64,000 bases of DNA from Euglena gracilis (lineage: Eukaryota; Euglenida; Euglenophyceae; Euglenales), in assembly GCA_039621445.1 (NCBI GenBank), contig CP154955.1, forward strand, positions 43,361,540 through 43,425,539. Direction: 5' to 3'. Shown here in pieces: positions 54,262 to 63,616 of the stretch (the stretch's first letter is position 1; each line of letters opens with the position of its first letter). Under the pieces are notes generated by a model. That model was not told where the DNA came from. It saw only the letters and a program-made list of their open reading frames with translations, and made no database searches. The position numbers and the translations under genes are program-made.

Positions 54262-56105
54262 TAGCCAACAATTTGAAAACGAAAATCTCAACATAATCTC
54301 GAAAAAGCTTGCGGAGTGAGGAAAAGGATGGGCGACCTTATTTGACGACCTGGGAATGAAAACTAAAGAGTACCTATGCGCGGTTTAGGACAACTGCTTG
54401 CCGAGCCCGAGATATCCAACCATAGCCGCCGGCCTCGAGAACCTTTTTTTTCGAGGGCCAAAAAAAACCGTAACTGTCGCGTTCTTGGGGCCGCCCCCCA
54501 TTCGGGACTTTGGGGGTTCGGACTTAGTGGCCATTTTTGGGTGGGTCCAAAAAGTCGAAAAAAATCAAAAAATTTTTTTGACGATCTTGCCCAAAAAAAC
54601 AAGTTTTTTGGCCTCCCGGACCCGGAAAGCTGTTTTTTGAGCCGAAACGAGCGTTTTTCGACCCGCCGCCCCGTTTTGGGCCGCCAACCATTGACTTTGG
54701 GCCAAAACCGGGTCAAAAAAGTCTAAAAAAAATCGAAAAAAATTTTGGCCCGAAACGATGTTTTGGCCTCCCGGACCCGGAAAACGTTTTTGAGCCGAAA
54801 ACGAGCGTTTTTTCGACCCGCCAGGCCCGTTTTGGGCCGCCAAACCCATTGACTTTGGGGCCAAAACCGGTCAAAAAAGTCGAAAAAAATGAAAAAAATT
54901 TTTGAAAAATGTTTTTTGGTCCGGGGGAAAAAAATGTTTTTGAGCGAAAATGAGCGTTTTTCGACGGCCGGGCCGGGGTGGTCCCCAAAGAGCTCGCTAG
55001 TCCACCCTGGTCGCTGAGCTCTTATCCTTTAGAGTAAGAGTGGGGTTCCGGGCCCCCTGATCATTTCCCGCATGGGGCCTCCTTGAATCCCCGCCCGTTC
55101 CCCAAATTGTACAACCCTTTTCTCCCGCCCTCCCCGTTCAACGGTCAAAAAAAAAACAGGTCACTGTCTGGCCCCTCTTGACCGGGCGATGAGGTTTTGA
55201 GGGCCACGACTCCCCCCCCCGACCGTACCCAAAGAGCTCACAAACAAATCCCAACCGCCAAAAACCCCAAACCCCAAAACCCCCCCCTCCCCCCCCCCCC
55301 CCCCCCCCCCCCCCCCCGCCCCCGCCCCAAAGGAGAGGCCCCCCAAGAGCCCCCGATATAGGGGTCACGGGTTTGGAGCACCCCTAGTAGTCCCCCCTAG
55401 TTGCCCGCAACTCCCCCCCGCCCCCCCTGACAAAAAAACCGAGATTTTTTAAAAAAAATTTACCGCAGAGGGGGTTGGCAGAAAATATCGGGCGCCATAA
55501 AAAGGTCGGTTGAGAAAAACAAAAAAAAAAAATTTCGAAAAAAACCGAGTTTTTCACAATGATCATCCAAAACTTGGCGGGGAGTTAAAACGTGACTGCC
55601 CTCTGCGTTTTTCGGGGAAAAAGTGACCAGGGGGTCAAAAAAAAAAAAAAAAAAACTTCGAAAACGAGGCCAAAAAAAAGAAAAAAAATGAAAAAAAACC
55701 GGGAGTCCAAAAAAAAAAAACGAGACGGCCCCGAAAAAGGGGGGCAAAAACCGGGGGTCAAAAAAAAAAGGAAAAAAAATAAAAAAATCAAAAAAAAAAA
55801 AAAAAAAAATGGGGACCCGAAAAAAAATCGAAAAAAAAGGAGGAAAACGTGAGTCACCAACAAACCGGTCGAAGGCCCCATATCCGGGGGCCAACCCAAA
55901 CTGGCCCACCCCAAAAAAAAAAAAAATGATGAAGTGGGAAAAAAAACGGTCTCCACCAGATCACCCCCACCCTGAGGGCTGTTATCTCTGGGAGCAAAAG
56001 AGAAAGACCCCCCCCCGCCCATCAGACCAACCCCCTGACCCCCCCCCGACCCCCCGCCCCCCCCCCAACCCCCCCCCCCCCCCCCCCTGAGTAGGCTCGG
56101 GCACC
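54262..56105. repeat. Degenerate end of the satellite with homopolymer blocks
   Basis: At 54,262 the B unit stops matching its siblings. 54,280-54,980 is a compressed, diverged version of the 160-180 bp repeats. 55,060-56,100 contains C runs (55,284-55,318), many A runs (55,640-55,930) and a repeated 'AAAAAAACCGGGGGTC' flavour. No gene. Confidence 0.75.
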
Positions 56106-57039
56106 CGGATTATCGATGTGATTGATTTCGGGACCCGAAAGGTTAATAGCCTATAGGTTAGGAGACGGTCCCTAGTTTGTCCAGAGCCCTTAGGTTGCCC
56201 GCAACTCCGCGCCACGCCGGAGATCTGGCCCGAGCAAAAAAGTTGTCTACCGTTTTTTTTCCAAAGAAAGTTTGTTGGACCGGCAAAAGGGGTCATTTTT
56301 GGGGTCAAAAAATCGAAAAATTCAAAATATCTCGAAAACGCTGGGGAGTTGAGAAAAACTAAAGAGTACCTCATTCCACAACTTTGGGACGCCCTATCCA
56401 CCGGTATGCGCAGTTTGGGCCAACTCCCCGCCTAGCCCGAGATACGGCCGTTTTTCGGTCCAAATGGCCGTTTTGCGCACTTTTCCCACTGTCCGACTTA
56501 GCCGTTTTCGGGCCAAAAAGTCAAAAAAAATCGAAAATTTTTTTTTCGCCCAAAACCATGTTTTTGGGCCTCCCGGACCCGGAAAAAGTGTTTTTGGGCC
56601 GAAAACGAGCGTTTTTCGACCCGCCGGCGCCCCGTTTTGGTTCGCCAACGCATTGACTTTGGGCCAAAACCGGGTCAAAAAAGTCGAAAAAAATCGAAAA
56701 AATTTTTTTCGCCCAAAACCATGTTTTTTGGCCTCCCGGACCCGGAAAAAGTGTTTTTGAGCTGAAAATGAGCGTTTTTCGACCCGCCAGGGCCCCGTTT
56801 TGGGCCACCAACCCATTGACTTTGGGTCAAAACCGGGTCAAAAAAGTCGAAAAATATCGAAAAAAATTTTTCGCCCAAAACCATGATTTTTTGGCCTCCT
56901 GGACCCGGAAAACATGTTTTTGAGCTGAAAATGAGCGTTTTTCGCCGGCCGGGCCGGAATGGTCCCCCAAAGAGCTCAGCTCTACGTCACAACCTGGTCG
57001 CTGAGCTCTTATCTCTTTAGAGTAAGAGCGAAGCTTACC

Positions 57040-57088
<49 letters not shown>

Positions 57089-58013
57089 CCCCCCCCCACC
57101 CCCTGAGTAGGCTCGGGCCCCCGAGGATTATCGATGTGATTGGATTTCGGGACCCGAAAGGTTAATAGCCTATAGGTTAGGAGACGGTCCCTAGTTTGTC
57201 CAGAGCCCTTAGGTTGCCCGCAACTCCGCGCCACGCCGGAGATCTGGCCCGAGCAAAAAAGTTGTCTACCGTTTTTTTTCCAAAGAAATTTTGTTGGACC
57301 GGCAAAAGGGGTCATTTTTGGGGTCAAAAAATCGAAAAATTCAAAATATCTCGAAAACGCTGGGGAGTTGAGAAAAACTAAAGAGTACCTCATTCCACAA
57401 CTTTGGGACGCCCTATCCACCGGTATGCGCAGTTTGGGCCAACTCCCCGCCTGGCCCGAGATATGGCCGTTTTTCGGTCCAAATGGCCGTTTTGTACACT
57501 TTTCCCACTGTCCGACTTAGCCGTTTTCGGGCCAAACAGTCGAAAAAAATCGAAAAAATTTTTTTCGCCCAAAACCATGTTTTTGGGCCTCCCGGACCCG
57601 GAAAAAGTGTTTTTGGGCCGAAAATGAGCGTTTTTCGACCCGCCAGGGCCCCGTTTTGGTTCGCCAACCCATTGACTTTGGGTCAAAACCGAGTCAAAAA
57701 AGTCGAAAAAAATCGAAAAAAAATTTTTCGCCCAAAACCATGTTTTTTGGCCTCCCGGACCCGGAAAAAGTGTTTTTGAGCTGAAAATCAGCGTTTTTCG
57801 TCCCTCAAGGGCCCCTTTTAGGTTCGCCAACCCATTGATTTTGGGTCAAAACCGGGTCAAAAAAGTCGAAAAAAAAGTCGAATTTTTTTCGCCCAAAACC
57901 ATGTTTTTTGGCCTCCTGGACCCGGAAAACATGTTTTTGAGCTGAAAATGAGCGTTTTCGCGGGCCGGGCCGGAATGGTCCCCCAAAGAGCTCAGCTCTA
58001 CGTCACACCCTGG

Positions 58014-58244
58014 TTAGGGGTAACCCCCCCTAATTGTCCCCCCCCCCTAATTGGCTAGAAGGGGGATCCGGGCTGCCCGGAGGGCGGCCAAATAGGGGGG
58101 GAGGGGTTGGTAAGCAGATGCCTTTTGCAGAGACGCTTGGCGCTGGGCCTGCGCCGTCGAAGGACAGCCCCTGCCCCTGCACTGCAGGGGTCGCCCACTT
58201 CCATCTGCGCTGGGTGCCTGTTCCTAATGTTTGTAACCGTGAAT
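58014..58244. other. Flank with CCCCCTAATTGG words
   Basis: CCCCCCTAATTGTCCC and CCCCCCTAATTGGC at 58,025-58,052 mark the right edge of the satellite. 58,110-58,240 is GC-rich with overlapping open frames on both strands and no recognised domain. Confidence 0.5.
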
Positions 58245-58375
58245 TGAGGCCCGGCGCCTGCCCTGTATTTTGTGGGTGTGAACACGAAATACAGGGCGTT
58301 ATTTTCAATTCACGAATACAGGCTGTATTCGTGAATTGGGTATTCACGAAATACAGGCTGTATTTTGTGAATTCA
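58245..58375. repeat. TACAGGCTGTATTCGTGAAT palindromic repeat, copy 1
   Basis: Interleaved inverted words: CACGAAATACAGGGCG, TTCAATTCACGAATACAGGC, TGTATTCGTGAATTGGGTAT, TCACGAAATACAGGCTGTAT, TTTGTGAAT. The same run is at 59,326-59,420. Confidence 0.9.
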
Positions 58376-58946
58376 ATTTTTTTTGTGTTTGAAAACAGCT
58401 TCTGAAACTAGAAACCTCCTTGCACCACATCATCCGAAGTGATTCAGAAAAAAACCAAATGCACAAAGCAAAAGAAAATTGAATGGCATATCCTGGGTGA
58501 TAAATGAAGGCGGTGCACAACTAGTGCAATATCAGACAGCAAAATGCCGTGTATTAACACGGGGAAAGCTAACGAGGTTTGCACGAATGACACACCTATG
58601 ACCCATGTTTGGGCTCATGGCATTAATTCACACAATGCCAGTGGCATGAAAGAACAAACGTCACACTGCACTTGGTTCATATCACGACACGGGGAGCGAG
58701 GGGGAACGACCACACCACATCTGGCACACGTGGGGGCGGCTGACACAAGGCGGCGTTTTTTTTTTGAAACGACAGTGGTGGATCAATCAACCAGGCCGCC
58801 CACGCACAAAGGAAAGTGTCCAGTTAGTTGTAGACGGTGCCAAGCTCACTGCACACCTCCTCGAATTCAAGGAGGTGAGCGAATGCGGATTGCTCTATCC
58901 CTCCCCCCGGACACTTTCTTTTTGGTCGCCTCCACCAGAAGGTTAC
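58376..58946. other. Unassigned; likely 3' part of the next minus-strand gene
   Basis: On the minus strand the stretch EEVCSELGTVYN and a TAA at about 58,825-58,868 could be the last exon after the donor at 58,946, but the acceptor is weak. A 182-codon plus-strand frame over the same region is low in information and probably a shadow. Confidence 0.35.
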
Positions 58947-59088
58947 CTTGCAGGGGGTCAACACCAGGGTTCTTTCTTTTCTGCCAACCCTGCTTAATTG
59001 TAGCCAAAAATTCAGCAACTTTTGTGGGTTGTGGCAACATTCTGTCCATGGTGTTTGCCGCTTTCTGCACCATTTTCAGGAGAACAGA
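58947..59088 (-). CDS. Internal exon, unknown protein
   Basis: Minus-strand exon with both splice sites in good form: acceptor ATGTTTCTCCTCAG before 59,088 and donor CAAG|GTAACC after 58,947. The frame is open throughout and starts SVLLKMVQKAANTMDRMLPQ, then PTKVAEFLATIKQGWQKRKN and PGVDPLQ; it is 142 nt and ends in phase 1. The composition is helical, with Lys/Gln-rich stretches. I do not recognise the family. Because both splice signals and the coding texture agree, I consider it a genuine host exon even though its neighbours are unclear. Confidence 0.5.
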
Positions 59089-59325
59089 CTGAGGAGAAAC
59101 ATAGTGTGAAGGTGCGAAATAGCACTTTTTGCTCTAAATCGAAAATCGGTGCAAGGTCAAGCATTGTGGGGGCCTTTGGGGGGGACCAGGCGCCTTCGGC
59201 GCCCGGTCCCCCTCAAAGTGCCCCCCAATAATTTGGCCTTACACTCATATCTCTTTTTCCAGGACCAGGGGTGGGTTATCAATGTGTTCCAGGTCACCTG
59301 GACAATGTTTTTACATCTTGGTTTC
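59089..59325. other. Unassigned with a GGCGCC-TTCG-GGCGCC hairpin
   Basis: At 59,188-59,215 GGACCAGGCGCC, TTC, GGCGCCCGGTCC forms a tight hairpin. Similar GGCGCC palindromes occur at 10,055-10,078, 19,902-19,915 and 62,169-62,184. No gene. Confidence 0.6.
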
Positions 59326-59420
59326 TATTCACGGAATACAGGGCGTTACTTTCAATTCACGAATACAGGCTGTATTCGTGAATTGGGTATTCACGAAATA
59401 CAGGCTGTATTTTGTGAATA
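59326..59420. repeat. TACAGGCTGTATTCGTGAAT palindromic repeat, copy 2
   Basis: Almost identical to 58,275-58,372; here preceded by TTCACGGAATACAGGGCG. Confidence 0.9.
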
Positions 59421-59514
59421 GGATTTTTAGAAAATTTTGGGCAAAAAATCGCCCCAAAAGTGCCCTAAAGCATGGCGTGAAGCACATCAACAAAATACAG
59501 GGTAGGCGCCGGGC
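59421..59514. other. Short unassigned stretch
   Basis: AT-rich then 'AAAATACAGGGTAGGCGCCGGGCC'-like sequence leading into the next palindrome. Confidence 0.4.
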
Positions 59515-59650
59515 CTCTTAAACCGGCGTTTGAGACGCCGGGTTCAGGACAGAACCGGCGTCCCCCCCCACGGGTTTTCCGGACGCCGGTTCTGTCCTAA
59601 AACCCGGCGTTAGGAACGCCGGTTCTGTCCAAAACCCGGCGTCCGGTTTG
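59515..59650. repeat. ACCGGCGTC palindrome cluster, copy 1
   Basis: GACGCCGGTTCTGTCC and GACGCCGGGTTCAGGAC words in both orientations, four to five in 130 bp, forming overlapping hairpins. Same family as 61,963-62,094. Confidence 0.88.
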
Positions 59651-60200
59651 GGACTGTATTTTGTGTAAAAAAAAGTGTGCCAATGTGACCCCAGAAACAA
59701 AAATCTCCTTGGATGAAAGGGGATAAAAGGCACAATTGCTGAGTGCAAAATATCATGGATGACTGACGGCAAGCGTTTTGCAGTTTCTGAGGTGGGGGGG
59801 GAGGATTGCTAGGCATACAGGTTTCTACAGCTGCACTGATTACAGGGCAAAACATATTGCCGGCAAGGAGACACATTACAGAAATTTTGGCTGGACCCCA
59901 CTGGATTTTTTCAGAAGTACGGTTGGGAATTTTGGGTGGACCCCCCCTGGGTTTTTTCAGACATACAGGGGGGCGTTTAAAAGCGCAAGGTACTTAATAA
60001 AAAGGGATTAAAAGCGTGCGGTTTAATTCCGTTTTGGGTCAAAACCTCGTCGGTTTAATTCCGTTTCCGGCGTCTTGCGCAAAAAAAAAAATTCCCTTCG
60101 GCTTTAGGAACGTCCGTCTGATCTTTCCTACCCAGCGGAAGACATCCCGCTCGCAGTGAGGTCCCGCAGAAGGTGCTCGTGGCGAGTGAGCCGACGAGTT
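59651..60200. other. Unassigned, with minisatellite copies at 59,877-59,975
   Basis: 59,877-59,975 holds two units of the TTTTGGCTGGACCCC...GGGTTTTTTCAGA minisatellite found at 61,465-61,910. 59,970-60,070 is TTTAATTCCG/TTAAAAGCG-rich, like other TTAA-punctuated tracts. On the minus strand 60,140-60,200 a short open piece (RRLTRHEHLLRDLTASGMSS) is coding-like but unplaced. Confidence 0.45.
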
Positions 60201-60530
60201 TTTTTTGCGAAAAAAGGCCGAAAAAATCTATAGAACTCCTGCAGCAACGGTGAATTTTTCACAATGTGTATGGTGTAAAAAAAAAATTTCTCCCATGGAC
60301 ACCGAAAACAGAACAAAATGCTCGTGGGAAACATCTGCAGCGCTGACTTTTTTTTGCCAAAAAAGGAGAGAATATTTTTCTGCATTTCTTTTCAGAATCA
60401 TTGAATTTCTTTCAAACTGTGTGGTGAAAAAAATTTTTGACCCCAACCGAAAGCAACAAAATACTCGTGGAAGCAACTGCAGTTCGCTGAGTCGTTTAAT
60501 CTTCTTCAAACTTCAGCTTCAACTTTGACC
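60201..60530. repeat. Degenerate tandem repeat, about 140 bp
   Basis: Two to three diverged units sharing GTGTATGGTGTAAAAAAA/CTGTGTGGTGAAAAAAA, CCGAAAACAGAACAAAATGC/CCGAAAGCAACAAAATAC and CTCGTGG...CTGCAG. No gene. Confidence 0.55.
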
Positions 60531-60967
60531 AATAACGAAAGACTTTGGGTGATTAATGCCAAACAATTGCAAATGGAAAGACTTCAACCACTTCCAGGGT
60601 TTGACAGCGTCACAGCTGGGGCGTTGGTCTGAGAACGGGCAAAAAAAATGCAACTTTCTGGGGGGTGCCCCAAAAACGGAGTTCAGGGGGGGGGGCAAAT
60701 TTTTTTCTTCGGGGGCCAAAAAAGTGACATTCGGGGGGATGGCAGTGGGGGGGGGGATGAAGGGGATTTTCAGTTTAAAGGAATTCATGTAGCGGGGGGG
60801 GGGGGAACGGACTTTCTGGGGGGTACTGAAACACGAACAAGGCTCTACGGGCCAAGTCAAACCCTGGGCCTCAGGATCTCCAGAAGCTGATTGTTCCCCA
60901 CGCATGGCCACAGTCAATCTTCGTCTCGATGTCTTCGTCTTAAAGATCTTGCCAGTGGACTTCTGCC
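60531..60967. other. Unassigned
   Basis: G runs at 60,680-60,820 and open frames of low information. Immediately downstream (minus strand) of the EF-1-alpha pseudo-exon; a minus-strand STGKI reading at about 60,940-60,955 could be leftover EF-1-alpha sequence after an internal deletion, but this is uncertain. Confidence 0.35.
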
Positions 60968-61054
60968 GGCAATGTGGCAGTCCAGCACGGGCACGGGGGC
61001 ACCGTTGTCAATCTGACCAGGGTGACCAGGGTGACCAGGGTTCAGAATGGTTAC
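60968..61054 (-). pseudogene. EF-1-alpha pseudo-exon (QI..NG...PVLDCH)
   Basis: Minus strand, acceptor TTTCTTCAG before 61,054. The peptide VTILNPGHPGHPGQIDNG, then PVLDCHIA, is the start of EF-1-alpha domain III (usual form: V-x-x-L-N-HPGQI...PVLDCHTA). A 9-bp unit encoding HPG is triplicated (61,013-61,040), inserting extra residues, and after CHIA the similarity ends. It joins the exon at 61,108-61,232 through a 53-bp GT-AG intron. Confidence 0.7.
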
Positions 61055-61107
61055 CTGAAGAAACGTGAATGGAAAAGGAACAAAACGCCGTTTGAAGAGA
61101 GGCTTAC

Positions 61108-61232
61108 CTGCGCAGTGAAGTCAGCAGCCTCCTTGGCGGGATCTTTCTTGGCGTCCGAGGCCACATAACCAAATATCCTTGACAGACATGTTCTTCACGT
61201 TGAATCCAACGTTGTCGCCAGGGACAGCCTCT
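61108..61232 (-). pseudogene. EF-1-alpha pseudo-exon (EAVPGDNVGFNV)
   Basis: Minus strand, acceptor CACCCTTCCAG before 61,232 and donor CAG|GTAAGC after 61,108. The peptide EAVPGDNVGFNVKNMSVKD is the highly conserved end of EF-1-alpha domain II. It should continue IRRGYVASD, but six bases are reduced to one, so GYVASDAKKDPAKEAADFTA is in another frame. EF-1-alpha carries aminoacyl-tRNA to the ribosome and tolerates no such break. With the missing remainder of the gene, this indicates a pseudogene or captured fragment. The sites and very short introns look original, so it was not made by reverse transcription of mRNA. Confidence 0.82.
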
Positions 61233-61344
61233 CTGGAAGGGTGGAAAGGAAAAACAAGGGAAACAGGACATTGTTTCTCAACACACCATCCAAAAAAAGA
61301 TTCCTGGTTAGGAATTTCTTCACGATTCTTAAATGCGTAATGCT
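61233..61344. other. Upstream flank of the pseudo-exons
   Basis: Presumed intron and unique sequence; no further EF-1-alpha exon seen. Confidence 0.4.
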
Positions 61345-61457
61345 TAAACTCGGTGGTTTAAATCCGGCCGAGGGGGGATCCTCGTCGGGATTAAAACGGA
61401 TTTAAACCCGACGAGTTAAATACCAAACCGAATTTAGTATCAAACGCTTTTAAACGC
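61345..61457 (+). repeat. TTAA-punctuated dispersed repeat, copy 2
   Basis: Nearly identical, same orientation, to 21,423-21,535. Confidence 0.9.
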
Positions 61458-61464
61458 CCCCCTG

Positions 61465-61910
61465 TACGGCAGGGAAATTTTGGCTGGACCCGCCCTGGGT
61501 TATTTCAAAAATTCGGTTTAATGTTGACTGCCCACCCCTGGGTTTTTTCTTAGAATTACGGTTGGGAAATGTTGGCTGGACCCCCCTGGGTTTTTTAGAA
61601 ATACGGTTGTTAAATGCTGGCTGGAACCCCCCGTGCGTTTTTCAGAATTGCGGCTGGTAAATGTTGGCTGGACCCCCTGGGTTGTTTCAGACATACGGAG
61701 GGGAAACTGTGGTTGGACCTCGCTGGGTTTATTATCACGGTTGGGAAATTTTGGCTGGACCTGCTGGGTTTTTTTCTGTCAGAAATACGGTTGGGGAATA
61801 CGGCTGGAACCCCCATGGCTTTTTTAGAGTTTCAGAGATTTTATGTTTGAATCCTCTTGTTTTTTTTCAGAATTTGCTTTGGGACGTTTTGGCTGTTCCC
61901 CCATGGGACT
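61465..61910. repeat. About 47-bp degenerate minisatellite, 9 units
   Basis: Units of TTTTGGCTGGACCCC, CTGGGTTTTTTCAGA and AATACGGTTGGGAAA with variable lengths (42-52 bp). Two more units are at 59,877-59,975. Confidence 0.88.
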
Positions 61911-61962
61911 AAAGGGGAACGCTAGTGAACGTACTTCTAAGTGTTCCCTGGCCCGAAGGGGG
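61911..61962. other. Short unassigned stretch
   Basis: Unique sequence between minisatellite and palindrome. Confidence 0.4.
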
Positions 61963-62094
61963 TGAACGCCGGTTCTGTCCTGAACCCGGCGTCTCTAAAA
62001 CGCCGCTTTAAACAAGGGGTGGCGGACGCCGGTTCTGTCCTGAACCCGGCGTCCCCGGACGCCGGGTTCAGGACAGAACCGGCGTCCGCCACCC
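61963..62094. repeat. Perfect 38-bp palindrome and ACCGGCGTC cluster, copy 2
   Basis: Arms 62,017-62,054 and 62,057-62,094 are perfectly complementary over 38 bp (outer end GGGTGGCGGACGCCGG), with a 2-base loop. A partial unit precedes at 61,965-61,995. Confidence 0.95.
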
Positions 62095-62153
62095 TTTTTT
62101 TGTAGTAAATTAACGGTTACAGAAAAATCGTGGGCTATAACCCGTATACAGGC

Positions 62154-62200
62154 CGTATAACGGGTCAAGGGCGCCTACGGCGCCCTTGACCCGTTATACG
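62154..62200. repeat. Perfect 22-bp hairpin
   Basis: Arms 62,154-62,175 (CGTATAACGGGTCAAGG + GCGCC) and 62,179-62,200 are perfectly complementary with a 3-base loop TAC. It ends exactly where the 944-bp tandem duplication begins. Confidence 0.95.
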
Positions 62201-62672
62201 TGTGAGGGTGGGTCCTCGGCTCAGTGTGTTGTGACAGCCCTTGTCCAATGACACTTGGGGTGACCAACTTCTGGCCCAGGCCAACCTGTAATGTGCAATG
62301 CTGGACAGTCTCCTACTGCCAACTTGGGCTTTTCCACTGGCATTTTCCTACTGCATCACTGGAGTTTTCAAAATCTTTTGCACAGCAGGGGAACAAATCT
62401 TGAAGATGTTTGCCAATGCCAATGAAGTCCAAGTAAACTGATACACTGTTTGCCATAGGCTGCCACTGAAATACAGAATGAAACACAGAATTCCCAGATT
62501 AAGATTTTGGTCTGAACCCTTTTTTCTGGCAATGCCTAATTCAGAGATTTCTGGAGATTGATCTTGAAAAGGCTGTCCGCCACACACACCCCCCTTCCTG
62601 AACAATTGCTGCGCAATTGCCCAGGCATTCGCAGCACAGCGGACAGACGAGCCACTTAGCCCCTCGCAGAAC

Positions 62673-62810
62673 ATGGAGAAGAGACAGAAACACGCAGAAG
62701 ACGAAGACGGAGAAAACGATCAAACCGTGACATCTAATGCCGCAGAACACCTCCAGCAGACAGCATTACATCAATGCCAAAACTTCACGGCAGAGGGTTT
62801 TATCGGTTAA
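62673..62810 (+). CDS. Small ORF or first exon, copy 1
   Basis: ATG followed by MEKRQKHAEDEDGENDQTVT, then SNAAEHLQQTALHQCQNFTA and EGFIG before TAA (45 residues). The polar, acidic start reads like the N-terminus of a nuclear protein or the first exon of a longer gene. No family recognised. The identical ORF is at 63,617-63,754. Confidence 0.3.
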   Translation: MEKRQKHAEDEDGENDQTVTSNAAEHLQQTALHQCQNFTAEGFIG

Positions 62811-63616
62811 CCCACAACCCATGGCAATGCCAACAACTGGGCTGCCCAGGGCAACAAATGACCACCAACTCCTTCTCCAGTACGTGCCTCACGGCTCATC
62901 TCGATGCTCCACCGGTGCTCGATTCTGTTGTACGTGCCTCACGGCTCATCTCCAGTTCAATGACAATGACATGCAATCTTCAATGACATCTGCAGCAATG
63001 TACAGTGCAAAGTACTGCCATCAGCTGCAGCCAGTGGTCCACCAATGACAATGTAATGACAGTCCACCAGATCACCATCTGAGTGCCAATCCCCTTCGTG
63101 GCCCAACAGGATCGTTTGTACTGGACAAAGCTCATATCAGTTTGTGTGAGGGTGGGTCCTCGGCTCAGTGTGTTGTGACAGCCCTTGTCCAATGACACTT
63201 GGGGTGACCAACTTCTGGCCCAGGCCAACCTGTAATGTGCAATGCTGGACAGTCTCCTACTGCCAACTTGGGCTTTTCCACTGGCATTTTCCCACTGCAT
63301 CACTGGAGTTTTCAAAATCTTTTGCACAGCAGGGGAACAAATCTTGAAGATGTTTGCCAATGCCAATGAAGTCCAAGTAAACTGATACACTGTTTGCCAT
63401 AGGCTGCCACTGAAATACAGAATGAAACACAGAATTCCCAGATTAAGATTTTGGTCTGAACCCTTTTTTCTGGCAATGCCTAATTCAGAGATTTCTGGAG
63501 ATTGATCTTGAAAAGGCTGTCCGCCACACACACCCCCCTTCCTGAACAATTGCTGCGCAATTGCCCAGGCATTCGCAGCACAGCGGACAGACGAGCCACT
63601 TAGCCCCTCGCAGAAC

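Larger units (their letters stand above)
40020..58013. repeat. 18-kb satellite block, 4.3-4.4 kb higher-order repeat
   Basis: A tandem block of at least nine units, each starting with a poly-C/CCCCCCG tract and ATTATCGATGTGA at 40,186 (A), 42,420 (A), 43,794 (B), 46,732 (A), 48,122 (B), 51,166 (A), 52,559 (B), 56,110 (C), 57,127 (C). A plus B form a 4.31-4.44 kb higher-order unit (42.3-46.6, 46.6-51.0, 51.0-54.3 kb) with near-identical copies. Inside each are 160-180 bp repeats (CGACCCGCCAGCGCCCCG, CATTGACTTTGGGTCAAAAC, GTTTTTTGGCCTCCCGGACC) and 400-bp blocks (GGGCCAACTCCTCGCCTAGC, GACCGTTTTTTGGGGTTCCC). All open frames of up to about 217 codons are repeats of these words in many frames with no domain. 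No gene, rRNA or tRNA is seen. Confidence 0.95.

Noticed and set aside
40020-58013. Many open frames of 100-217 codons in the satellite block, some repeated three times at 4.33-4.44 kb spacing
   Set aside because: They occur in nearly all frames, are made of the 160-180 bp repeat words, have no start context or domain, and are repeated only because the DNA is.
58544-59092. 182-codon plus-strand frame
   Set aside because: It overlaps a minus-strand exon with both splice sites, and its own composition is not protein-like.
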